A stretch of 64,000 bases of DNA from Chloroflexota bacterium. GTDB lineage: Bacteria; Chloroflexota; Dehalococcoidia; Lucifugimonadales; UBA3495. Shown here in pieces: positions 42,168-48,069 of the stretch. The position numbers were made by a program, and so were the translations under genes. The DNA lies in assembly GCA_028875655.1 (NCBI GenBank), contig JAPPCX010000116.1:1-64000 (forward strand), in the 5' to 3' direction. The notes beneath the pieces are model-generated. The model worked only from the letters and a program-made list of their open reading frames with translations. It was not told where the DNA came from and did no database searches. The stretch's first letter is position 1. Every line of letters begins with the position of its first letter.

Positions 42168-43238
42168 ATGTGGACCGCAACCGAAGACGTCCTGCCCCAC
42201 ATCGCCATCGGCGCCGGCATCCTGGGCACCGGCGGCGGCGGCAACCCGTACATCGGCCAGCTGCGGGCCCGCGAAGCCATCCGCAAGTGGGGACCCGTCA
42301 ACGTGCTGTCCCCTGACGAACTCCCCGAAGATGCTCGGGTAATTTGCGTGGGCGGTATCGGCGCGCCCACCGTAGGCGTCGAAAAAGTCCGCGATCTCCA
42401 GTCCTACCACGCCCTCCGCGCTATCGAGGATTTTGTCGGTGAGCCGGCGACTGTGCTGATTTCCAACGAGATAGGCGGCAGCAACTCCGTGGAGCCGCTC
42501 ATCGCGGCTGCCAAGGCCGGCCTCCCGGTGGTGGACGCCGACGGCATGGGCCGGGCCTTCCCGGAGTTCCAGATGAAGACCTTTTTCGTCTATGGCGTTC
42601 CGTGCTGCCCCATGGCGGTGGCCGACGAAAAAGGCAACTCGATCATTGTGCGCGACACCATCTCTCCGGTTTGGGCAGAGAGGCTGGCCCGCGCCGCTAC
42701 CATCCAGATGGGTTGCGTCGCCTGCTACGCCGTAGCCCCGATGACACCCGAGCAGGTCAGACGCACCGCCGTTCCCAACACCCTTTCGCTGGCCCGCGAC
42801 CTGGGCATAGCCGTGCAAAACGCCCGAGACTCCGGTGGCGATCCCTTGCGGGCCATCCTGGAAACCTGCCCCGGCCGCATACTGTTCACCGGCAAGGTGG
42901 TGGACGTTGACCGGCGCACCACCTCAGGGTTCGCGCGCGGCTCCCTGACCATCGACGGTATCGACGCCTGGCACGGCAGCGCTATGACCATCGACTTTCA
43001 GAACGAAAACCTGGTTGCCCGCGTGGACGGGGAAATCGTCTGCACCGTGCCCGACCTCATCTGCGCCGTTACCACCGACACCGGCGAGCCGGTTACTACC
43101 GATCTGATGCGATACGGGCTGCGCGTCGCCATCCTGGGCTTTCCCGCGCCGGCGCTGTGGGCAACTCCCGAAGGCCTTGCCGTCGCCGGCCCCCGCGCCT
43201 TCGGCTACGACACCGACTATGTACCGCTGACGGTTTAG
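42168..43238 (+). CDS. DUF917 family protein, partner of hydantoinase
   Basis: The 356-residue protein matches DUF917 (S-methyl-thiohydantoin desulfurase-like): AIGAGILGTGGGGNPYIGQL at the N-terminus, ISNEIGGSNSVEPLIAAAKA and PVVDADGMGRAFPEFQM in the central nucleotide-like fold, and CAVTTDTGEPVTTDLMRYG toward the end. DUF917 genes commonly neighbour hydantoinase/oxoprolinase genes, as here (10-bp gap). The ATG at 42168 is preferred to an extension running through the repeat. The biochemical function is not firmly established for the family. Confidence 0.85.
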   Translation: MWTATEDVLPHIAIGAGILGTGGGGNPYIGQLRAREAIRKWGPVNVLSPDELPEDARVICVGGIGAPTVGVEKVRDLQSYHALRAIEDFVGEPATVLISNEIGGSNSVEPLIAAAKAGLPVVDADGMGRAFPEFQMKTFFVYGVPCCPMAVADEKGNSIIVRDTISPVWAERLARAATIQMGCVACYAVAPMTPEQVRRTAVPNTLSLARDLGIAVQNARDSGGDPLRAILETCPGRILFTGKVVDVDRRTTSGFARGSLTIDGIDAWHGSAMTIDFQNENLVARVDGEIVCTVPDLICAVTTDTGEPVTTDLMRYGLRVAILGFPAPALWATPEGLAVAGPRAFGYDTDYVPLTV

Positions 43239-43248
43239 GAAACGCGCG

Positions 43249-44802
43249 ATGTTCGTCGGCGTGGACGTGGGAGGCACCAACACCGATGCCGTTTTGATGG
43301 ACGGCCGGCAACTCACCGGAGCCGCGAAAGTCCCCACCACCACAGACGTGACCACCGGTATCGCCGGTGCGGTATCCGAGTTGCTGGCTCAGACGGGCCA
43401 CCGGGGCCTGGTGCAGGCCGTGGTGGTGGGAACCACCCATTTCACCAACGCCCTGCTGGAGCGCGCCAACCTGGCTCCCACCGCCGTCATGCGTTTGTCG
43501 CTGCCGGCCACCGAACTGCTGCCGCCCCTGGTCGAATGGCCCGATGATCTGAAAGACGCCATCGGCGGCCAAGCCTACATGGTCGGCGGCGGCAACGAGT
43601 TTGACGGACGGGAAATCTCACCGCTGGACCGCCAGGCCATCCGGGATGCCGTCATTGACATGAAGGCGCGCGGGATTCGCTCTGTCGCGGTCAACGGCGT
43701 TTTCTCACCCGTGGATCCCGCGCAGGAACTGGAAGCCGCCGGCGTTATCGCGGATGCCGCTCCCGACCTGCGCGTCTGCCTGGCCCACGAAAACGGCCGT
43801 ATCGGTTTGCTGGAACGGGAAAACGCCGCCGCGCTCAACGCCTGCCTCGGCGAAATCGCCGGGTCCACCATCCAGGGCATCGAGCAGGCCCTTGAAATGC
43901 TGGGCCTGGACGTTCCGTTGTTCATGAGTCAGAACGACGGTACGCTGATGGACACGTCGTTCGCCCACCGGTTCCCGGTGTTGACCATATCGTCCGGCCC
44001 CACCAACAGCATGCGCGGGGCAGCCTGGTTGACCGGCATCTCCGACGGCATCGTCGTTGACATCGGAGGAACCTCCACCGATGTGGGCGCTCTGGTTCAG
44101 GGTTTCCCGCGGGAGTCGGCGGTGGCGGTTGAACTGGCCGGCGTCCGCACCAATTTCCGCATCCCCGACGTTGAGTCCATCGCCCTCGGTGGCGGCAGCG
44201 TCGTCACCCCGCATCCCTTGCGCATTGGCCCCGAAAGCGTGGGTTACCGGCTCACCCGCACAGCGTTGGTATTCGGCGGCGACACCCTCACCGCCACTGA
44301 TGTGGCCGTCGCCGCCGGCCTCGGGCAAATCGGCGACCCCGAGTTGGTCGCCAACCTCGAATCGGAGATGGTCAAACGAGGCGCCGCCGAAATTCAGCAG
44401 CGCGTCGAAACCCTGATCGACCGCATGAAACTCAGCGGTGGCGACGTGCCGGTGGTTCTGGTGGGTGGCGGCAGCATCCTGCTCGGCGATGCTCTGTCCG
44501 GGGCCAGCCGGGTGCTGCGCCCCGAGCACGCGCATGTCGCCAACGCCATCGGCGCGGCCATCGCCCAGGTGAGTGGACAAGTGGAGCGCGTGTACTCGCT
44601 CGAAAGCGGCAGCCGAGATGAAGCCATCGCCGATTGCACCAGGGAGGCTATCGCCCGGGCCACGGCGGCCGGCGCGGACCCGTCCACCGTGGAAGTTGTT
44701 GACGTCGAAGAAGTGCCCCTGACCTACGTGCCCAGCAACGCCACCCGCGTCCGCGTCAAAGCCGTCGGCGACATCTCGGCCTCCGCCCTCCGCCCGGCTT
44801 AA
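43249..44802 (+). CDS. hydantoinase/oxoprolinase family protein (HyuA-like)
   Basis: The 517-residue protein has the N-terminal ATP-binding pattern GVDVGGTNTDAVLM, the VVVGTTHFTNALLER segment, NDGTLMDTSFAHRFPVLTISSGPTNSMRGAAWLTG (in part) and DIGGTSTDVGALVQGFPRES in the actin-like domain. It is an ATP-dependent hydrolase of the hydantoinase/oxoprolinase group. Its TAA (44800-44802) is part of the 8-bp target duplication made by the adjoining insertion element, so its reading frame is intact. The hairpin that may have terminated its mRNA now lies beyond the element at 47271-47295. Confidence 0.88.
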   Translation: MFVGVDVGGTNTDAVLMDGRQLTGAAKVPTTTDVTTGIAGAVSELLAQTGHRGLVQAVVVGTTHFTNALLERANLAPTAVMRLSLPATELLPPLVEWPDDLKDAIGGQAYMVGGGNEFDGREISPLDRQAIRDAVIDMKARGIRSVAVNGVFSPVDPAQELEAAGVIADAAPDLRVCLAHENGRIGLLERENAAALNACLGEIAGSTIQGIEQALEMLGLDVPLFMSQNDGTLMDTSFAHRFPVLTISSGPTNSMRGAAWLTGISDGIVVDIGGTSTDVGALVQGFPRESAVAVELAGVRTNFRIPDVESIALGGGSVVTPHPLRIGPESVGYRLTRTALVFGGDTLTATDVAVAAGLGQIGDPELVANLESEMVKRGAAEIQQRVETLIDRMKLSGGDVPVVLVGGGSILLGDALSGASRVLRPEHAHVANAIGAAIAQVSGQVERVYSLESGSRDEAIADCTREAIARATAAGADPSTVEVVDVEEVPLTYVPSNATRVRVKAVGDISASALRPA

Positions 44803-44807
44803 ACAAG
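44800..44807. repeat. target-site duplication, left copy (TAAACAAG)
   Basis: TAAACAAG directly precedes the left terminal repeat; it contains the stop codon of the hydantoinase gene. The identical octamer at 47260-47267 directly follows the right terminal repeat. Confidence 0.93.
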
Positions 44808-44832
44808 GGTAACTATCCCTTGACAACACAGG
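44808..44832 (+). repeat. left terminal inverted repeat, with embedded -35 box
   Basis: Twenty-five bases identical to the reverse complement of 47235-47259. TTGACA (44820-44825) lies inside it. Confidence 0.93.
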
Positions 44833-44847
44833 GTTAGATGCTATACT
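44820..44847 (+). promoter_or_regulatory. promoter for the passenger methyltransferase gene
   Basis: TTGACA (44820-44825), a 16-bp spacer ending in TGC, and TATACT (44842-44847). The -35 lies in the left terminal repeat of the element. It rules out the ATG at 44838 as the translation start. Confidence 0.75.
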
Positions 44848-44897
44848 CCGTGCGCCGGGATGGGAGGATGATAGCATGGGAGTGGCACGGAGGTAGC

Positions 44898-46222
44898 GTG
44901 ACAGACGCAAACCGGCTGTACTTCGGCGACTGCCTGGACGTCATGCGGGAGTTCATCCCCGATGAGTCCGTTGACCTGATTTGCACCGACCCGCCGTTCA
45001 ACAGCAAGCGGCTCTACAACGCATTCATCGGCGGCGCGCAGTTCGTCGCCTTCGATGACACCTGGCAGTGGTATGAGGCCGTCGGCGACTTCCACGAGGT
45101 GGCCCAGCAGCCGGCCTACCGGGGCCTCATGGAAGGGCTGCGCATGATGCTGGGGGAAGGCCCGCAGCTCGCCTACCTGTCATACATGGCGAACCGGCTG
45201 CTGGAATGCCGGCGCGTGCTGAAGCCCACCGGGTCAATCTACCTTCATTGCGACCCCGCAATGAGCCACTACCTCAAGACTGTGTTGGATGGACTTTGGG
45301 GGGGGGGGGGAACTTTCGGAACGAAGTCATTTGGTGCTATCACGCAGGCGGAGCATCGCGCCGATATTTTCCGCGCAAGCACGATGTGGTTTTGCTGTAT
45401 GGGAAGAATAGCCGACAGGCTTTGCATCACCCCATTCGCGGTGTACCGTACAGGGACATCTATGCCTACGACAAATCCGGCAACCTCCAAACCCAAAACG
45501 GCTACCATCCTGACGGCAAGATGATGTCTGACTGGTGGGAAATAGCGCAAATGTCCTCAGTATCAAAAGAACGGATGGGATACCCGACTCAAAAGCCAGT
45601 GGCATTATATGAGCGGATGGCAATGGCTAGCAGCAACGAAGATGACATCATTCTTGACCCGTTCTGCGGCTGCGGGACAACGCTACATGCGGCGCAAAAC
45701 CTCAACCGGCGTTGGATCGGGATAGACATCTGCGTCAACGCCTGCAAGGTCATCGAACAGAGGCTCAAGGGCCACTTCGACAGTCTATGGAACGAAGTTG
45801 AGTTTGTGGGGATGCCCAAGACCCGCGATGATGCCCAGTTCATGGCCGGCAGCGACCCGTTCCGGTTTGAGCGCTGGGCGGCGTCCCTGGTGGACGGCAT
45901 GGAGGCCAACCGCAAGCAGCGCGGCGACGGCGGGATTGACGGCTGGGGCCGTCTGCCGCTGCGCAAGGGCCGGTTCGTCGATATGGTGTCCCAGGTGAAG
46001 GGCGGCCACACCAACCCCGGCCACGTCCAGGCATTCAATGGAGCGCGACAGCAGGCCGGCGCCGACCTCGGTATATTCACCTGTTTTGAAGAGCGAGTAA
46101 CTGCCGGAATGCGCAACGCGGCGGTGAGCGCCGGCGTGTTCATGGACGCGCCGGTAGTCCAGATTTACACGATTGAGGACTACTTCGAGGGACGCAAACC
46201 GGCCATGCCGGTATCGGCGTAA
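44898..46222 (+). pseudogene. passenger DNA methyltransferase fused to Mrr-like nuclease, frameshifted at a G13 run
   Basis: Two frames join at 45298-45310. Upstream (from GTG 44898 after CGGAGG): LYFGDCLDVM, the beta-class motif IV TDPPFNSKRLYN and VLKPTGSIYLHCD. Downstream: NFRNEVIWCY, GYPTQKPVALYERM, the AdoMet motif DPFCGCGTT, then from about 45860 a C-terminal domain RFERWAASLVDGMEANRKQ, RGDGGIDG and MVSQVKGG, resembling Mrr-type PD-(D/E)XK nucleases (GID...QVK). With 13 G the upstream frame stops at 45524. With 11 G the join reads LWGGGNFRN, the normal family spacing; with 14 G it has one extra Gly. It may be phase-variable, inactivated, or an assembly error. Restored length is about 440 residues. 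Type III-like or combined methylase-nuclease role is inference. Confidence 0.85.
45298..45310 (+). repeat. poly-G tract (13 G) at the methyltransferase frameshift
   Basis: Thirteen consecutive G, the longest homopolymer noticed in the window. It lies in the conserved region between methyltransferase motif IV and the AdoMet motif. Its length decides the reading frame. Confidence 0.95.
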
Positions 46223-46233
46223 GGAGTGAGATC

Positions 46234-46392
46234 ATGCCCAGGAAACAGACCGAAACGCCGAAGCCGGAAGATGACGGCAAGGCGTGGGAACGGTTCAACG
46301 CGCTGCTGAGCCGGGCTAGTCAGCCCGTAGGCAAGAAGGTATCTGCCCCAGCAAAGTCTGAAACATCGGGGCCGCGTCGTGCCGGTGATTGA
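46234..46392 (+). CDS. 52-residue small protein encoded after the methyltransferase
   Basis: AAGGAGTGAG gives a strong ribosome-binding site 4-10 nt before the ATG, which is 11 bp after the methyltransferase stop. The product starts MPRKQTETPKPEDDGKAWER and continues FNALLSRASQPVGKK, a basic/acidic helical peptide. Its last 77 bp overlap the 3' end of the transposase gene in the antisense direction, so the tail could have been captured when the two modules were joined. Small proteins of this style often accompany such methyltransferases, but I cannot name a family. Confidence 0.55.
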   Translation: MPRKQTETPKPEDDGKAWERFNALLSRASQPVGKKVSAPAKSETSGPRRAGD

Positions 46393-47212
46393 ACCGGAAC
46401 ACGTAGGAATCGAGATAGCCTTGCAGGTGCTTGGGACTGACGACGTGGTTCACCCCGTCGATACCGCGCTTGGTGTTCGACCAGAACCCTTCGATGTTGT
46501 TGGTATGGGCGCGACCGGCGACGTACTGCTTGGCGGAATGGACTACCGACCAATGGGCATAGCCCAGGCTGGACAGGCGGTTGTACGCGCCGTGTTCGTC
46601 GGTGAAGACGACGGCGCGGTTGGGGTGAACGTGGTCTTGCACCATCGGGATGATGGTATCGGCGCGGTTGTCGGGCTGGACCTTGACGACGGCGTTGCCC
46701 TCGCGCTCCACCATGCCGACGACGGTAGTCTTGCCGACCGGCCCGCCCCCGGCGTGAAGTTTCTTGCCTTCATGCTTGTTGGCCTCTTTCCCACCGATAT
46801 AGGTTTCGTCAATCTCCACGTCGCCGAACAGTTGCAGCCCGTCTTCCTGGGCCATGAGTTCCCGGATCTGCTTGAACATCCGCCACGCGGTTTTGTAGGT
46901 GACGCCGGTTTCGCGTTCCAGCTGCTTGGCGGATATGCCCGTGCGGGTAGAGGCCATGAGGAACATGGCGTAGAACCACGTTCGCAGGGGTGTGCTGGAC
47001 TTGTGAAAGATGGTGTCGGCGCAAGGCGAAACGTGGGCGGAACACCGGACACAGGCGAAGACCTTGCGGCCCTGAATACGGCAGTGGGCGGTGATTTCGC
47101 CGCAATGCTGGCAGTGGATACCATCGGGCCAGCGCAAGTCTTTCAGGTATTCGAGGCAAGCATCCTCGGTCGGGAACTTGTCGTTGAACTGTTTCAGCGT
47201 GTACTTTTCCAT
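46316..47212 (-). CDS. IS1595-family transposase (ISXO2-like, DDE type)
   Basis: The 298-residue protein starts with a zinc-ribbon domain (HCQHCGEITAHCRIQGRKVFACVRC in parts: CQHC and CVRC pairs) and helical region FHKSSTPLRTWFYAMFLMA. The catalytic domain has DVEIDETYIGGKEANKHEGK (first Asp), VVFTDEHGAYNRL (second Asp) and HTNNIEGFWSNTKRG (third acidic residue). ETYIGGK is typical of this family. The start codon at 47212 is only 6 bp from a -10 box, so the mRNA would be leaderless. The gene appears intact, so the element may be active. Confidence 0.93.
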   Translation of the reverse strand: MEKYTLKQFNDKFPTEDACLEYLKDLRWPDGIHCQHCGEITAHCRIQGRKVFACVRCSAHVSPCADTIFHKSSTPLRTWFYAMFLMASTRTGISAKQLERETGVTYKTAWRMFKQIRELMAQEDGLQLFGDVEIDETYIGGKEANKHEGKKLHAGGGPVGKTTVVGMVEREGNAVVKVQPDNRADTIIPMVQDHVHPNRAVVFTDEHGAYNRLSSLGYAHWSVVHSAKQYVAGRAHTNNIEGFWSNTKRGIDGVNHVVSPKHLQGYLDSYVFRFNHRHDAAPMFQTLLGQIPSCLRAD

Positions 47213-47218
47213 GCCCCG

Positions 47219-47247
47219 ATGATAGCAAAATCCGCCTGTGTTGTCAA
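47219..47247 (-). promoter_or_regulatory. promoter for the transposase, embedded in the right terminal repeat
   Basis: On the minus strand TTGACA (47247-47242), a 17-bp spacer and TATCAT (47224-47219) form a consensus-like promoter. The -35 is in the right terminal repeat, mirror image of the left-end arrangement. Confidence 0.75.
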
Positions 47248-47259
47248 GGGATAGTTACC
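47235..47259 (-). repeat. right terminal inverted repeat
   Basis: Reverse complement of 44808-44832 over all 25 bases; begins CCTGTGTTGTCAAGGGATAG on the plus strand. Confidence 0.93.
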
Positions 47260-47267
47260 TAAACAAG
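47260..47267. repeat. target-site duplication, right copy (TAAACAAG)
   Basis: Identical to 44800-44807 and immediately outside the right terminal repeat. Confidence 0.93.
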
Positions 47268-47270
47268 CGC

Positions 47271-47295
47271 AGGGGCAACCACGAGGGCTGCCCCT
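47271..47295. terminator. hairpin that probably followed the hydantoinase gene before the insertion
   Basis: AGGGGCA (47271-47277) pairs with TGCCCCT (47289-47295) around an 11-nt loop. In the pre-insertion sequence it would start 10 bp after the hydantoinase stop codon. No clear U-tract follows. It is related to the AGGGGCG repeat family. Confidence 0.55.
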
Positions 47296-47350
47296 ATCCT
47301 GCTAATCCCGTGATCCGGCGAATCCGGGTTCTGACAAACGTCGCTCAATT

Positions 47351-47447
47351 GGCGGGAGTGCGAGGGAGTCGAACCCACCTACCCCGCTCGTCACGAGGCA
47401 TAACGGATTTGAAGTCCGCAAGAGCCACCGGGCCCCATCCACTCCCG
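47351..47447 (-). tRNA. selC: tRNA-Sec (selenocysteine, anticodon TCA)
   Basis: Read on the minus strand the 97-nt sequence starts GCGGGAGT and ends ACTCCCGC, an 8-bp acceptor stem extendable to 9 bp (GCGGGAGTG/CACTCCCGC). There is a long D stem (GGGCC/GGCTC), the anticodon arm GCGGA-CTTCAAA-TCCGT with anticodon TCA, a long variable arm CTCG-TGA-CGAG, and a TTCGACT T-loop. A TCA anticodon with long variable arm and extended acceptor marks tRNA-Sec. The T stem contains one T-T mismatch (GTGGG/CCCTC). No 3' CCA is encoded. It implies that this organism decodes UGA as selenocysteine; selA, selB and selD are not in the window. Confidence 0.93.
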
Positions 47448-47472
47448 CAACGCGCGGGCGAGCCTGGTCGTG

Positions 47473-47802
47473 CTAGCTCTCCAACACGGCGTCAATCTTG
47501 CGCTTCAGGGCAGGCTTGGGCTGCGCGCCCACAACCTGATCCACCGGCTGCCCATCCTTGAAGAAAAGCAGGGCGGGGATGCTGCGGATGCCATAGCGAG
47601 CCGCGATGTCCGGGTCGCTGTCAACGTCCAGCTTGGCTACGTTCAGCTTGCCTTCGTACTCCAGCGCCAGGTCATGCACTGCCGGAGCGATCATTTTGCA
47701 GGGCCCGCACCATTCCGCCCAGAAGTCCACCATCACGGGGAGTTCTGAGTCCATCACGCTGCTTTGCCAGTTTTCTCCGTTCACGTCCATCGGTTCGGGC
47801 AT
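47473..47802 (-). CDS. trxA: thioredoxin
   Basis: The 109-residue protein has the thioredoxin fold with active-site WCGPCK near residue 31, VDFWAEWCGPCK strand-helix junction, the cis-Pro loop RSIPALLFFKDG near residue 75 and a C-terminal helix. It reduces disulfides in the cytoplasm. CGTGGAGGAATTGAG places a strong ribosome-binding site before the ATG at 47802. The gene is transcribed from the TTGACC/TATAAT promoter at 47883-47910 and ends 26 bp before tRNA-Sec on the same strand. Confidence 0.93.
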   Translation of the reverse strand: MPEPMDVNGENWQSSVMDSELPVMVDFWAEWCGPCKMIAPAVHDLALEYEGKLNVAKLDVDSDPDIAARYGIRSIPALLFFKDGQPVDQVVGAQPKPALKRKIDAVLES

Positions 47803-47882
47803 CTCAATTCCTCCACGTTAGCTCTGTGCCATTTGGAAAGCCGGCCACCCAGAGGCAGGGCCGCCGGCAATCTATAATGCCA

Positions 47883-47910
47883 TATTATACCCCGCTCTCG
47901 ACCCGGTCAA
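47883..47910 (-). promoter_or_regulatory. sigma70-type promoter of the thioredoxin gene
   Basis: On the minus strand TTGACC (47910-47905), a 16-bp spacer and a perfect TATAAT (47888-47883), about 80 bp upstream of the thioredoxin ATG. Confidence 0.75.
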
Positions 47911-47925
47911 CCAACCGCCCCCGGC

Positions 47926-48036
47926 GTTCATGGTGAGCCTGTCGAACCACATTATCGCGCCAATCGCCGTCATTCCCACATCTCCCACCGTCATTCCCGC
48001 TCGCACCATCGCCGTCATTCCCGCGAAAGCGGGAAT
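47926..48036. repeat. repeat cluster: GAGCCTGTCGAA copy, two half-sites and one full palindrome
   Basis: GTTCATGGTGAGCCTGTCGA (47926-) is followed by half-sites CCGTCATTCCC at 47969 and 47990, and a complete ATTCCCGCGAAAGCGGGAAT at 48017-48036. The cluster fills the gap between the divergent thioredoxin and methyltransferase-Maf genes. Confidence 0.85.
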
Positions 48037-48069
48037 CCAGCGATGGCTATAGGTGATAGTATATTTGCC

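Larger units (their letters stand above)
44808..47259. mobile_element. IS1595-like insertion element with passenger methyltransferase-nuclease gene
   Basis: The 2452-bp unit is bounded by identical 25-bp inverted repeats (44808-44832 and 47235-47259; they begin GGTAACTATCCCTTGACAAC). An 8-bp direct duplication TAAACAAG flanks them at 44800-44807 and 47260-47267. The transposase, the 8-bp duplication and the terminal repeats agree with the IS1595 family. Inside are a frameshifted DNA methyltransferase with Mrr-like domain, a 52-residue ORF and the transposase on the opposite strand. Promoters inside each repeat point inward. Intact repeats and a perfect target duplication suggest a recent insertion. 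Some IS1595-family members are known to carry passenger genes. Confidence 0.93.

Noticed and set aside
44838-44897. ATG at 44838 as start of the passenger methyltransferase
   Set aside because: The -10 hexamer at 44842-44847 lies downstream of it, so it would not be in the mRNA; GTG 44898 has CGGAGG at the right distance.
43705-44910. 401-codon minus-strand open frame
   Set aside because: Antisense to hydantoinase and crossing the end of the insertion element; no motif.
46379-47254. 291-codon plus-strand open frame in the insertion element
   Set aside because: Antisense to the transposase, whose zinc ribbon and DDE residues are clear; it also crosses the terminal repeat.
47271-47350. tRNA-associated integration (att) site next to tRNA-Sec
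   Set aside because: No integrase and no direct repeat of the tRNA 3' end are seen; the adjacent mobile element is explained by its own terminal repeats and 8-bp target duplication.
47969-48036. CRISPR-like array of short repeats
   Set aside because: Units are dispersed genome-wide, half-sites have very short variable spacers, there are no uniform 30-40 bp spacers and no cas genes.
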